Source of the DNA: DASUPK01 sp963782345
Lineage (GTDB): Bacteria; Actinomycetota; Thermoleophilia; Solirubrobacterales; 70-9
Assembly: GCA_963782345.1 (NCBI GenBank)
Contig: CAWAJF010000012.1
Location: forward strand, 32,530 to 96,529
DNA: 64,000 nucleotides
Direction of reading: 5' to 3'
Each line of letters opens with the position of its first letter. The first letter of the stretch is position 1. The notes under the pieces were generated by a model. The model saw only the letters and a list, made by a program, of their open reading frames with translations. It was not told the DNA's origin and ran no database searches. A program made the translations under genes and the position numbers. Below are positions 8,170-16,628 of the stretch, in pieces.

Positions 8170-8855
8170 GCAGCGCTCATCGGCTCGAGGTCCTCGACAC
8201 GCCCGAGGAGGTCCACCGGCGCGGCGCCGAGCTGCTCGCCGAGGCCGCCAAGCAGGCCGTCGCCGAGCGCGGCCGAGCGGAGCTGGCGGTGAGCGGCGGC
8301 AGCGATCCCTGGTCGATGTTCTCCCAGCTCGAGGACCTGTTCGGAGACTGGGACAAGACGGACATCTTTCAGGTGGACGAACGAGTCGCCCCGGCCGGAT
8401 CGGAGGAGCGCAACCTGACCCACCTGATCGAGAGCCTCTCGATCGGCGCCCAGGGCAGCATCAAGCCGATGCCGGTCACCGACGACGATCTCGAGGCCGC
8501 CGCGGCGCGGTACGCCGAGTCCCTCCCCGAGCGCCTCGACATCGCCCACCTCGGGGTCGGCCCGGACGGGCACACGGCGTCGCTCGTCCCCGGCGATCCC
8601 GTGCTCGACGTGACCGACAGGCGCGTCGCCGTCACCAGCGGCGAGTATCAGGGCGTGCGCCGGATGACGCTGACCTACCCGGAGATCGAGCGGGTCCGCA
8701 GCCTGCTCTGGGTCGTCACCGGGGAGTCGAAGGTGGACGCCCTCGCGAAGCTGATCGCCCAAAACCCCTCGACGCCGTCGGGCCGGGTCCGCCCCGAAGG
8801 CGATTCGGTGATCCTGGCGGACCGCGCCGCCGCGCCCGACGGCGCCGGAGGCTGA
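8166..8855 (+). CDS. pgl: 6-phosphogluconolactonase
   Basis: The product is 229 residues from GTG 8166 inside the gnd stop (GTGA). AVSGGSDPW is the phosphate-binding loop, VDERVAP..SEERN is the family block, and LGVGPDGHTASLVPG carries the catalytic His. It hydrolyses the lactone made by Zwf to feed Gnd. With zwf divergent next door, all three oxidative pentose-phosphate steps lie within 3.2 kb. Confidence 0.94.
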   Translation: MSSAHRLEVLDTPEEVHRRGAELLAEAAKQAVAERGRAELAVSGGSDPWSMFSQLEDLFGDWDKTDIFQVDERVAPAGSEERNLTHLIESLSIGAQGSIKPMPVTDDDLEAAAARYAESLPERLDIAHLGVGPDGHTASLVPGDPVLDVTDRRVAVTSGEYQGVRRMTLTYPEIERVRSLLWVVTGESKVDALAKLIAQNPSTPSGRVRPEGDSVILADRAAAPDGAGG

Positions 8856-8875
8856 CCGGAGCTGGTCATCGCGTC

Positions 8876-9604
8876 CTAGTAGGAGTCGTGGTACCTGAGC
8901 CAGAGCGGCTCGTCCGGCGACTCGTTCCGTCCCTTGGGCGTGCGGTCGAGCAGCGCGTAGTAGGACATCGCCGGTCCCTCCAGGCCACGCGACGTCGTCG
9001 TGTAGGTCCCGTAGACCTCGCCGTCGTCGAGCGCGAAGACGCTCAGTCCCGGGCCCTCGGCGACGTAGGCGGCGGCGTCTGTTCCGCACATCTCCGCGTT
9101 CTGCGTGACGGTCGCGGGGATGTTCCCGCTCTCGAGGAAGGGCTTGAGCTCCTCCTCGGTGTGGAAGTAGCCGAGGTCGCGGTGGAAGTCGGTCTCGGCC
9201 GAGACCCAGTCGAACTCCCAGCCCATCCGGTCGCGGAAGGCGAGCAGCTTCTCGACCGGGGCGCGTGACGAGCAGATCAGGGTCGTGTCGCGGGCGCCGA
9301 GGTGGGCCACCTGACCGCTGAGGCTGTCGGCGATCGAGGAGCAGACGGGGCAGCCGGTCTCGTAGCTGGGGCCGAACATGAAGTGGTAGATCATCAGCTG
9401 CGAGCGGCCGTCGAAGAGGTCGGCCAGCGACTTGGTCCCGTCCCCGGTCTCGAAGCTGTAGTCCCCCTCGACCTTCATCCACGGCAGCTCCTGCCGTTTC
9501 TTCGTCAGCTCGTCATTGCGGCGGGTGAGCTCCTTCTCCTCGGCGAGCAGCTTCTCGCGCTCGGCCCTCCACTCTTCTCGCGTCACGACACTGTGGTCCG
9601 GCAT
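8876..9604 (-). CDS. DUF899 family thioredoxin-fold protein
   Basis: The product is 242 residues from ATG 9604. A charged coiled-coil-like N-terminus (REEWRAEREKLLAEEKELTRR) precedes a thioredoxin-like fold with YHFMFGP, GCPVCSSIAD and FAWVSAE-like blocks (here FDWVSAETDF). This matches the DUF899 family, which often neighbours ArsR and SRPBCC genes. The two Cys in GCPVC could be redox active, but the biochemical role is unproven. The gene is divergent from arsR across 52 bp and may share the ArsR operator region. Confidence 0.82.
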   Translation of the reverse strand: MPDHSVVTREEWRAEREKLLAEEKELTRRNDELTKKRQELPWMKVEGDYSFETGDGTKSLADLFDGRSQLMIYHFMFGPSYETGCPVCSSIADSLSGQVAHLGARDTTLICSSRAPVEKLLAFRDRMGWEFDWVSAETDFHRDLGYFHTEEELKPFLESGNIPATVTQNAEMCGTDAAAYVAEGPGLSVFALDDGEVYGTYTTTSRGLEGPAMSYYALLDRTPKGRNESPDEPLWLRYHDSY

Positions 9605-9647
9605 CAGGGTCCTCCTGTGGTCTGGTTCGACGTTCGCCCGCTATATA

Positions 9648-9665
9648 GTTAGCAAAATGGCTAAC
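9648..9665 (+). promoter_or_regulatory. Palindromic operator over the arsR start codon
   Basis: GTTAGC (9648-9653) and GCTAAC (9660-9665) form a perfect dyad with a 6-base spacer that contains the ATG of the ArsR gene. An AT-rich CTATATA just upstream could be a -10 element. A repressor bound here would block its own transcription, and perhaps that of the divergent DUF899 gene. That the ArsR protein binds it is inference. Confidence 0.65.
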
Positions 9666-9968
9666 GATCCGTTCAGAGCCCTCGCCCATCCACTCCGCCG
9701 AGACATCGTCGAGCGGCTCAGCGGCGGCACCGCGACCGTCGGGGAGGTGACCCGCGACTTCGGCGTCTCGAAGCCGACCATATCGAGGCACCTGAAGATG
9801 CTCGAGGAGGCCGGGGTGGTGTCCCGGGTGATCGACGGGCGGACCCATCGCCTCGCCCTGCGCCCCGAGGCGCTTGCCGAGACCTCCGATTGGATAGAAA
9901 CCCAGCGAGCTCGCTGGGAGCGGCTCTTCGACGTCGTCGGGGAGTACCTCGAGGAGCGAAAGGAGTGA
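9657..9968 (+). CDS. ArsR family winged-helix repressor
   Basis: The product is 103 residues from ATG 9657. MANDPFRALAHPLRRDIVERLS is the typical ArsR opening and GEVTRDFGVSKPTISRHLKMLEEAGVV is the recognition helix region. There are no cysteine metal sites, so it is probably not a metal sensor. It belongs to the group paired with SRPBCC/AHSA1 proteins, and indeed its stop overlaps that gene by four bases. A dyad covers its own start codon, suggesting autorepression. Confidence 0.9.
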   Translation: MANDPFRALAHPLRRDIVERLSGGTATVGEVTRDFGVSKPTISRHLKMLEEAGVVSRVIDGRTHRLALRPEALAETSDWIETQRARWERLFDVVGEYLEERKE

Positions 9969-10414
9969 GGGTGGCCGAGGAAGCGGCGAGGGTGGTCCGG
10001 ATCGAGCGGACCTTGGATGCTCCGGCCGAGGATGTCTTCGACGCGTGGACGAGCGAAGAGGTGATCAGCCGCTGGTTCAGGCCGAAGGAGGGCTGGCGGG
10101 AGGCCGATGCCGAGGTGGACCTGCGCGTCGGCGGCCGGATCCGAGTCATGATGCGAACGCCCGACGGGGAACCCGTCGGCGCCGGCGGCGAGTACACGCT
10201 GATCGAGCGCCCGCACCGGCTCGCCTTCACCTGGACCTTCGACGACGACCGCTCCAACGAGCAGATGATCGAGCTGGAGTTCACCGAGCGCGACGGCGCC
10301 ACCACCGTCCTCTTCGTGAACAGCGACATCTCCGATGGGCGGCGCCGGGACTCTCAGTACGAGGGCTGGTCGACCTGCTTCGATGAGATTGGGCGAGTTC
10401 TGGCGTCTATGTAG
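9965..10414 (+). CDS. SRPBCC/AHSA1 domain protein
   Basis: The product is 149 residues from GTG 9965 within the arsR stop. Family blocks are RTLDAPAEDVFDAWTSEEVISRWF, GGRIRVMMRTPDG, and a C-terminal helix beginning YEGWSTCFDEIGRVL. The fold is a hydrophobic ligand cavity, and the ligand is unknown. ArsR-SRPBCC-DUF899 is a recurring actinobacterial cassette, so a shared stress or small-molecule response is likely (inference). Confidence 0.87.
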   Translation: MRVAEEAARVVRIERTLDAPAEDVFDAWTSEEVISRWFRPKEGWREADAEVDLRVGGRIRVMMRTPDGEPVGAGGEYTLIERPHRLAFTWTFDDDRSNEQMIELEFTERDGATTVLFVNSDISDGRRRDSQYEGWSTCFDEIGRVLASM

Positions 10415-10438
10415 GAAAGGCCACTCGAACGGAGATCC

Positions 10439-11311
10439 ATGGGACGAGCAACCGAGCTACGAGCGACGGCCCTCTTCCTGGTGGGGGCGGCGGCGATCGC
10501 CTGGGTGGTGACCGTGGACCGGATGCAGGGGATGGACGCGGGGCCCGGGACGGACCTCGGCTCCTTCGGCTGGTTCGCGGGGGTCTGGGCCGTGATGATG
10601 GCCGCGATGATGCTGCCGTCCCTCGTGCCGATGGCGGGGGCCTATGCGACGCAGGCGCGCGGCTCGTCCTCGGGCGTGACGCCGCAGTCGCTCGTCCGGA
10701 CCGCTCTGTTCACCGCCGGCTATCTCCTCACCTGGGCGCTCGTCGGCGTGGTGGCCTGGCTCGTGTTCAGGGCCGTCCGCTCGCTCGACCTCTCCTTCCT
10801 CGGCTGGGAGCACGGCGGGCGTTACGTCGCCGGAGGCGTGACCGCGTTCGCCGCTCTATACGAGCTCACTCCCCTGAAGAGGACCTGCCTCCGGCATTGC
10901 CGCGACCGCGAGCTGCTGGCCGCGGACTGGCGTGAGGGCGCGGCCGGCGCGCTGCGCATGGGCCTCGACCAGGGCGCCTACTGCGTCGGCTCGTCGTGGG
11001 CGCTGATGGCGGCGCTCTTCGCGCTCGGCGTGATGAGCATCACCTGGATGGTGGTGATCGCGGCGCTGATCGTGCTCGAGAAGGTGCTGCCGTGGCGCGA
11101 GCGGGCCGAGGCGGTCACGGTTGTCGTGCTCCTGGCGCTGGCGGCCGGAGTGGCCTTCTTCCCCGGCCAGGTTCCGGGCCTGACGACACCCGACTCGCCG
11201 GCGGCGATGCGGGCCATGGACTCGATGTCGATGCACGACGACTCGATGCATGAGGCGCCGATGCACGACGACTCGATGCATGAGGCGCCGATGCACGACC
11301 CCAGCCCTTGA
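10439..11311 (+). CDS. DUF2182 integral membrane protein with His/Met-rich repeat tail
   Basis: The product is 290 residues from ATG 10439, 24 bases after the SRPBCC stop. There are about six or seven hydrophobic helices. Family blocks are WAVMMAAMMLPSLVPM and LTPLKRTCLRHCRD. DUF2182 proteins are described as predicted metal-binding membrane proteins. The last 30 residues are soluble and repeat a ten-residue unit (MHDDSMHEAP) twice plus a partial copy, following SMSMHDD. Met and His clusters of this type bind copper or other soft metals. Metal transport or sensing is inference, and the tail is the strongest hint. Confidence 0.78.
   Translation: MGRATELRATALFLVGAAAIAWVVTVDRMQGMDAGPGTDLGSFGWFAGVWAVMMAAMMLPSLVPMAGAYATQARGSSSGVTPQSLVRTALFTAGYLLTWALVGVVAWLVFRAVRSLDLSFLGWEHGGRYVAGGVTAFAALYELTPLKRTCLRHCRDRELLAADWREGAAGALRMGLDQGAYCVGSSWALMAALFALGVMSITWMVVIAALIVLEKVLPWRERAEAVTVVVLLALAAGVAFFPGQVPGLTTPDSPAAMRAMDSMSMHDDSMHEAPMHDDSMHEAPMHDPSP
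11231..11299 (+). repeat. Perfect 30-bp coding tandem repeat (2.3 copies)
   Basis: Bases 11231-11260 and 11261-11290 are identical 30-mers, and the first nine bases recur at 11291-11299. The unit keeps frame and encodes ten residues rich in Met, His and Asp at the end of the DUF2182 protein. Perfect identity at DNA level implies recent slippage, so copy number may vary between strains. Confidence 0.9.
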
Positions 11312-11338
11312 CTTAGAGCACGCTCCAAGTTCTATCTT
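11308..11338 (+). promoter_or_regulatory. MerR-type promoter with 19-bp spacer and dyad operator
   Basis: TTGACT (11308-11313) and TATCTT (11333-11338) are separated by 19 bases, the elongated spacer diagnostic of MerR-activated promoters. The spacer contains the near-perfect dyad CTTAGAGC-AC-GCTCCAAG (11312-11329), which resembles the AdhR/NmlR class of operators. The GTG of the MerR gene lies 7 bases after the -10 element, so the transcript may be leaderless. Confidence 0.8.
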
Positions 11339-11344
11339 CGAAGG

Positions 11345-11644
11345 GTGGACGCCACCCTCACCATCTCGGATGCCGCGGCCCAGTCGGGCATCAGCGCGCA
11401 CACCCTGCGCTACTGGGAGCGGATCAGGTTCCTCACCAAGCTCCGTGCCACCGGGATGCCCATTCGCCGGATCCACAGGTATGCGGAGCTGCTGAACGGG
11501 GGAGACGACACCAATGAGGAGCGCCTGGCGCTGCTCGAGGAGCACCGCGAGGCCGTTCAGGCCCACCTCGAGGAGACCACGGGGCATCTCGACCTCATCG
11601 AATGGAAGATCGGCTTCTACCGCGAAAGGCTTGGAAAGAAATGA
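11345..11644 (+). CDS. MerR family regulator lacking the wing segment
   Basis: The product is 99 residues from GTG 11345. LTISDAAAQSGISAHTLRYWERI is a standard MerR HTH start. The sequence then jumps straight to RFLTKLRATGMPIRRIHRYAEL, which in relatives comes after a wing of about 24 residues (GLLxPxR..G.RxYxxxDL). The remaining part is a coiled-coil dimer helix ending KIGFYRERLGKK, as in AdhR-like regulators. The wing therefore seems to be removed by an in-frame deletion of about 70 bp. The stop overlaps the aldo-keto reductase start (ATGA). DNA binding may be impaired or changed. Confidence 0.75.
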   Translation: MDATLTISDAAAQSGISAHTLRYWERIRFLTKLRATGMPIRRIHRYAELLNGGDDTNEERLALLEEHREAVQAHLEETTGHLDLIEWKIGFYRERLGKK

Positions 11645-12630
11645 ACAAGCGCAATCTTGGAGAACTCGAAGTTTCCGAACTCGGCCTCGGCTGCATGGGC
11701 ATGTCCGCCTTCTACGGAGGTACCGACGAGGACGAGGCGATCGCGACGATTCAGCGAGCCCTCGAGCTCGGCGTCAACTTCCTCGACACGGCCCAGCTCT
11801 ACGGCCCGCTGACGAACGAGGAGCTCGTCGGCAAGGCGATCAAGGGCAAGCGCGACGAGTACGTGATCGCGACCAAGTTCGCCCGCCGCATGGACGACGC
11901 GACCCCGGGCGACATGTCCACGACAGGGCCGCTCGACGGGTCGGCCGAGCACGTGAAGAGCTCGATCGAGGGCTCGCTGCAGCGCCTCGGCACCGATCGC
12001 GTCGACCTCTACTACCAGCACCGTGTCGACCCGGATGTCGAGATCGAGGAGACGGTGGGGGCGATGGCCGAGCTCGTCGAGGAGGGGAAGATCCTTCACA
12101 TCGGCCTGAGCGAGGCTGCGCCGGAGACGATTCGCCGGGCCCATGCCGTCCACCCGATCACGGCGCTCCAGACCGAGTACTCGCTCTGGACCCGGGACGT
12201 GGAGCCGGAGATCCTGCCGACCTGCCGGGAGCTCGGCATCGGCTTCGTGCCCTACTCACCGCTCGGGCGCGGCTTCCTCGCCAACCGCTTCTCGTCGCCG
12301 GATGAGATCGACGAGGGGGACTTCCGTCGTAACAACCCACGCTTCCAGGGAGAGAACTGGGACGCGAACCGCCGGATCGTCGCCAAGGTCGAGGAGATCG
12401 CCGAGGAGAAGGGGATCACCCCGGCCCAGCTGGCGCTCGCCTGGGTCCTCGCTCAGGGCGAGGACATCGTCCCGATCCCGGGAACCAAGCGCCGGAAGTA
12501 CCTGGAGGAGAACGCCGCGGCGGTGGACATCGAGCTGACCGACGAGGACTTGGCTCGGATCGAGGAGGACCTGCCCGAGGTCTCCGGCGACCGCTATGCG
12601 CCGGAGGGCATGGCCGCGGTCAACATCTAG
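11641..12630 (+). CDS. Aldo/keto reductase
   Basis: The product is 329 residues from ATG 11641 in the MerR stop. The fold and active site are clear: GLGCMGMSAFYG, NFLDTAQLYGP with the catalytic Asp and Tyr, IATKFARR with the Lys, and YYQHRVD with the His. KRRKYLEENAAAVDIELT is the C-terminal NADPH-binding block. It reduces aldehydes or ketones with NADPH in the cytosol. A MerR-type operator upstream suggests induction by reactive aldehydes, as known for AdhR, though the substrate is inference. Confidence 0.93.
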   Translation: MNKRNLGELEVSELGLGCMGMSAFYGGTDEDEAIATIQRALELGVNFLDTAQLYGPLTNEELVGKAIKGKRDEYVIATKFARRMDDATPGDMSTTGPLDGSAEHVKSSIEGSLQRLGTDRVDLYYQHRVDPDVEIEETVGAMAELVEEGKILHIGLSEAAPETIRRAHAVHPITALQTEYSLWTRDVEPEILPTCRELGIGFVPYSPLGRGFLANRFSSPDEIDEGDFRRNNPRFQGENWDANRRIVAKVEEIAEEKGITPAQLALAWVLAQGEDIVPIPGTKRRKYLEENAAAVDIELTDEDLARIEEDLPEVSGDRYAPEGMAAVNI

Positions 12631-13835
12631 GGACGGGGGTCGGGAGCCGGATCGGCGAACCAGCCCGCCAGGCGCTCCTTGGTCAACACCTCGGAGGGCT
12701 CCTTCAGCCGGCTGAAGGAGTCGCGCAGGTCCTGGCCGGCATCCGGGTCCTCGGCCCATCCCCGCCAGAGCTTCTCGCCCGTCTCGGCGTGAGGGAAGCG
12801 GCCCCAGGAGAACGACCAGTCGTAGTGCTGGGAAGCTCGATCGTCGCGCCAGGACTCGTAGCCCGTCAGGTCGGATGAGGATCCGGAGAGCGCTTCGGCG
12901 ACGTAGACGGACTGCTCGACCCCATCGGCGATCCCCTGCGCGGTGCCCGGATGCTTGAAGTGTGAGGCGTCGCCGACCAATGCCCACCCCGGGCCGGTGG
13001 GCTTCCGGAAGAACCCCCGCATCAGTGACTCGGGTGCCACGACGACGTCGGTGACCATCTCGGCACGCTCGAGCACGCCGGGCTCGATCGTCTCCGGGAA
13101 GTGGCGCAGGTGCTCGACGTACCTCTGCTCGCGCTCGGCTTGCGTCCCTCGCGTGAACTCGGCGTCGCCCATGGCGATCAGCATGTGCAGGCCGTCCTCG
13201 ACCGCGGCCCGGCTGGCGAATTCGCGCTCATGGACCTCGAGCGTGCCGTAGCCGTCGTCCGGGATGCCGCTCCAGTAGGCGAAGAGAAACGAGACCTCTC
13301 CCTGCTGCTGACGCTCCTTCTCGATACCGAGCTTGCCGGCGACGGTCGACCCGCGGCCATCCGCGCCGAAGACCCATTTCGCCTTGACCTGATCTCCGCT
13401 CTCCAGAACCACCCCGGACACGGGATCCTCATCGGTCCCCGAGCCGATCAGGTCGACCATCCGCTCGCCGAACCGTCCCTCGGCTCCGGCCGCGAGCGCG
13501 GTGTCGACGATCGCCTTGTCCAGGGCGGATCGCCGCGGGACCGCCATGCGGTCGTATCCGTCGATCGAGGTGTAGAGGCCCGCCACCTCGTTCCCGAGGC
13601 CGATGTAGCGGCTCGCCAGCAGCGGAACCTCGTGAGAGGCGCGCAGCCTGTCCATCACCCCGAGCTGCTCGAACCTGGCCAGGGTGTTCGGGTAGATCCC
13701 GTGCGTCGAGATCGTCTCGCTCGGGAACGTGTCCCGGTCCACGAGCAGGACATCCCAGCCGCGATTCGCGAGGGCGATCGCCAGAGTGGACCCGGCGCAC
13801 CGTCCACCGACGATGACCGCGTCCTTCTCCATCAC
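12627..13835 (-). CDS. FAD-dependent oxidoreductase (geranylgeranyl-reductase/monooxygenase-like)
   Basis: The product is 402 residues from ATG 13835 or 13832. The FAD site is VIVGGRCAGSTLAIALANRGWDVLLVDRD. VFGADGRGSTV is the DG motif and GWALVGDASHFKHPGTAQGI is the GD motif binding the ribityl chain. This is the class A flavin monooxygenase or geranylgeranyl reductase fold. The His/Pro-rich GDASHFKHPG resembles halogenase or tryptophan-hydroxylase relatives, and the substrate is unknown. The end overlaps the convergent aldo-keto reductase by 4 bases. Confidence 0.85.
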   Translation of the reverse strand: MMEKDAVIVGGRCAGSTLAIALANRGWDVLLVDRDTFPSETISTHGIYPNTLARFEQLGVMDRLRASHEVPLLASRYIGLGNEVAGLYTSIDGYDRMAVPRRSALDKAIVDTALAAGAEGRFGERMVDLIGSGTDEDPVSGVVLESGDQVKAKWVFGADGRGSTVAGKLGIEKERQQQGEVSFLFAYWSGIPDDGYGTLEVHEREFASRAAVEDGLHMLIAMGDAEFTRGTQAEREQRYVEHLRHFPETIEPGVLERAEMVTDVVVAPESLMRGFFRKPTGPGWALVGDASHFKHPGTAQGIADGVEQSVYVAEALSGSSSDLTGYESWRDDRASQHYDWSFSWGRFPHAETGEKLWRGWAEDPDAGQDLRDSFSRLKEPSEVLTKERLAGWFADPAPDPRP

Positions 13836-13877
13836 AGCGAGGATACGCGGATTCGGTGGGTCCGATTTGCCTCGGCC

Positions 13878-14537
13878 TCAGCTGCGCTCGACGCTGTCGC
13901 CCCGGCCGACGAGCACCTCGGCGACCATCTCGGCGGGGAAGAGGCCGTGGTCCACCACCCCCGGGATCGCGACCAGGCGGACGGCGAGCTTCGCGGGATC
14001 GTCGACCGGCCCGGTGTAGTCGGCTATCACGCCGTTGTCGGGGCTGCGCGGCGTGTCGGCCCGCAGCTCCACTTCGCCGAGCTCCGCCGAGATCCGGGCG
14101 AGCGTCGAGGCCAGCCCGAAGGCGCAGAGCTCCAGCGGGACCGGAGTGACGATCCGCTCGACGGTCTTCGAGGAGTCCGCGATCACGATGAATCGCTCGG
14201 CCGTGGCGACGACGATCTTCTCGCGGGTGTGGGCGCCACCGCCTCCCTTTACCAGCCAGTGGTCCGGGGCGATCTGATCGGCGCCGTCGATCGCGATGTC
14301 GAGCCGGTCGAGCCGGTCGAAGTCCTCAACCGGGATGCCGAGCTCCCGCGCCCTCTGCTCGGTGGCCACCGAGGTGGCCACGCAGCGCAGGTCCTTCAAG
14401 GCGCGGGCGGCGATCGCGGGTAACAGGTGCGCAACCGTCGAGCCGGTGCCCAGGCCTACCCTCATCCCGTCGGAAACGAGCTCTGCGGCCGCCTCCGCGG
14501 CGAGCTTCTTCTCGGCGTCGAGGTTTGGGTCGGCCAC
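13878..14537 (-). CDS. rpiA: Ribose-5-phosphate isomerase A
   Basis: The product is 219 residues from GTG 14537. Family blocks are VGLGTGSTVAHLLPA, DIAIDGADQIAPD with catalytic acids, and VKGGGGAHTREKIVV. It interconverts ribose 5-phosphate and ribulose 5-phosphate. The gene is divergent from tkt across 33 bp, so regulation is probably shared. Length is normal. Confidence 0.95.
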   Translation of the reverse strand: MADPNLDAEKKLAAEAAAELVSDGMRVGLGTGSTVAHLLPAIAARALKDLRCVATSVATEQRARELGIPVEDFDRLDRLDIAIDGADQIAPDHWLVKGGGGAHTREKIVVATAERFIVIADSSKTVERIVTPVPLELCAFGLASTLARISAELGEVELRADTPRSPDNGVIADYTGPVDDPAKLAVRLVAIPGVVDHGLFPAEMVAEVLVGRGDSVERS

Positions 14538-14570
14538 GGCCGGGAGCAGACTAGTCGTAGGATCGTGGGA

Positions 14571-16628
14571 ATGGCGACCACGGCCCAGAAGACGGATATC
14601 GACGAGCTCTGCATCAACACCATCCGGACGCTGTCGATGGACGCGATCCAGAAGGCGAACTCGGGGCATCCGGGCACGCCGATGGCCCTCGCGCCGCTCG
14701 CCTACGTGCTCTGGCAGCGCTACCTCCGCTTCGACCCGGCCGATCCGATCTGGCCGAACCGCGACCGCTTCGTGCTCTCGGCCGGACACGCCTCGATGCT
14801 CCTCTACTCCCTCCTCTTCCTGACAGGAGTGAGGGCCGTGGATCCCGACTACGAGGTCGAGGGGATGCTGTCGGTCAGCCTCGACGACATCAAGCGCTTC
14901 CGCCAGCTCGACTCGAAGTGCCCCGGCCATCCCGAGTACCGCTGGACCTCCGGCGTCGAGACCACCACCGGCCCGCTCGGCCAGGGGATCGCGACCAGCG
15001 TCGGCATGGCGGTCGCCTCGGTCTGGCAGGCCGCCTATTTCAACCGCCCCGGCGCGGAGCTCTTCGACTTCGACGTCTACGCGATCGCGGGCGACGGCTG
15101 CCTGATGGAGGGCGTTTCGAACGAGGCGGCGTCGTTTGCGGGACACCAGCGGCTTTCCAATCTCTGCTGGGTCTACGACAACAACCACATCTCGATCGAT
15201 GGGCACACCTCGATCACCTACTCCGATGACGTGCAGGCCCGGTTCGAGGGCTACCAGTGGAACGTGACGACGATCGAGGACGCCAACAACCTGGACGAGA
15301 TCGCGCGCGCGTTCGACAACTTCAAGGCGGAGCCGGAGCGGCCGACCCTGATCATCATCGACTCTCACATCGGCTACGGGGCGCCGCACAAGCAGGACAC
15401 GGCCGAGGCGCACGGCGAGCCCCTCGGGGACGATGAGGTGCGGGAGACCAAGCGCTTCTACGGCTGGCCCGAGGACGCGGAGTTCCTGGTCCCCGACGGG
15501 GTCCAGGAGCACTTCGCCGAGGTGATGGGCAAGCGGGGCGCCGAGCTGAGCGGGGCATGGAAGGAGCTGTTCGAGAGCTATCGGTCCGACGAGCCCGAGA
15601 AGGCCGCGCACTGGGAGGCGATGCAGCGCCGTGAGCTCCCGGAGGGCTGGGATGCGGACATCCCCAGCTTCGAGGCGGACGAGAAGGGTACGGCGACGCG
15701 GAAGGCCTCCAACAAGGTCGAGAACGCGGTGGCGGCCAAGGTCCCGTGGCTTCTGGCCGGCGCGGCCGACCTGACCGGCTCCAACTCAGTCGAGCTCGAG
15801 GGCAGCAAGCCGTTCGAGCCGGACTCGCGCGACGGGCGCCAGTTCCACTACGGGATCCGCGAGCACGAGTCGGCGGCGATCTCCAACGGTCTCTCGCTCT
15901 CGAAGATGCGGCCGCTGTGGTCGACCTACCTGACCTTCTCCGACTACGCCCGCCCGGCGATTCGGCTCTCCTCCCTGATGGAGCTGCCGGTCATCCACCT
16001 CTTCACCCACGACTCCATCGGCCTCGGCGAGGACGGCCCGACCCACCAGCCGGTCGAGCAGCTCGCCTCGCTGCGGGCCATTCCCGGCCTCGACGTGATC
16101 CGTCCTGCGGACGCCAACGAGGTCGCCGAGGCCTGGCGGGCGGCGATGGATCGCCATCACCAGCCCGTGGCGCTCGTCCTCACGCGCCAGGACGTCCCAA
16201 TCCTCGACCGCACGAAGTACGCCTCAGCCGACGGGTTGCGGCGCGGCGGATATGTGCTCGCCGACGCCGAGGGGGAGCCCGAGGTGATCCTGATCGCCAC
16301 CGGCAGCGAGGTCGCGCTGGCGGTCAAGGCCCACGAGCAGCTGATCGCGGACGGGATCGCCTCCCGGGTGGTCAGCCTGCCCTGCTGGGAGCTCTTCGAG
16401 CGCCAGGATCAGTCCTACCGCGACGAGGTCCTGCCGCCGGCGATCACGGCGCGGGTTTCCGTGGAGGAGGCCTCTACCCTCGGCTGGGACCGGTTCGTCG
16501 GTCCCGAGGGAGCGAGGATCGGGATGCACACCTTCGGCTCCTCCGCGCCGCTGAAGGACGTGCAGAGCAAGTTCGGCTTCACCCCAGACAAAGTGGCCGA
16601 GACGGCCAAGGAGGTACTCGCACGATGA
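14571..16628 (+). CDS. tkt: Transketolase
   Basis: The product is 685 residues from ATG 14571. ANSGHPGTPMALAPLAY binds the donor, GDGCLMEGVSNEAASFAG is the thiamine diphosphate/metal motif, and GLGEDGPTHQPVEQL completes the pyrimidine domain. It transfers two-carbon units in the non-oxidative pentose-phosphate branch. The stop overlaps the tal start by four bases. The core is full length with no internal defect. Confidence 0.96.
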   Translation: MATTAQKTDIDELCINTIRTLSMDAIQKANSGHPGTPMALAPLAYVLWQRYLRFDPADPIWPNRDRFVLSAGHASMLLYSLLFLTGVRAVDPDYEVEGMLSVSLDDIKRFRQLDSKCPGHPEYRWTSGVETTTGPLGQGIATSVGMAVASVWQAAYFNRPGAELFDFDVYAIAGDGCLMEGVSNEAASFAGHQRLSNLCWVYDNNHISIDGHTSITYSDDVQARFEGYQWNVTTIEDANNLDEIARAFDNFKAEPERPTLIIIDSHIGYGAPHKQDTAEAHGEPLGDDEVRETKRFYGWPEDAEFLVPDGVQEHFAEVMGKRGAELSGAWKELFESYRSDEPEKAAHWEAMQRRELPEGWDADIPSFEADEKGTATRKASNKVENAVAAKVPWLLAGAADLTGSNSVELEGSKPFEPDSRDGRQFHYGIREHESAAISNGLSLSKMRPLWSTYLTFSDYARPAIRLSSLMELPVIHLFTHDSIGLGEDGPTHQPVEQLASLRAIPGLDVIRPADANEVAEAWRAAMDRHHQPVALVLTRQDVPILDRTKYASADGLRRGGYVLADAEGEPEVILIATGSEVALAVKAHEQLIADGIASRVVSLPCWELFERQDQSYRDEVLPPAITARVSVEEASTLGWDRFVGPEGARIGMHTFGSSAPLKDVQSKFGFTPDKVAETAKEVLAR

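Noticed and set aside
11231..11299. CRISPR-like or mobile repeat
   Set aside because: The repeat keeps the reading frame of the DUF2182 gene and is a coding tandem duplication.
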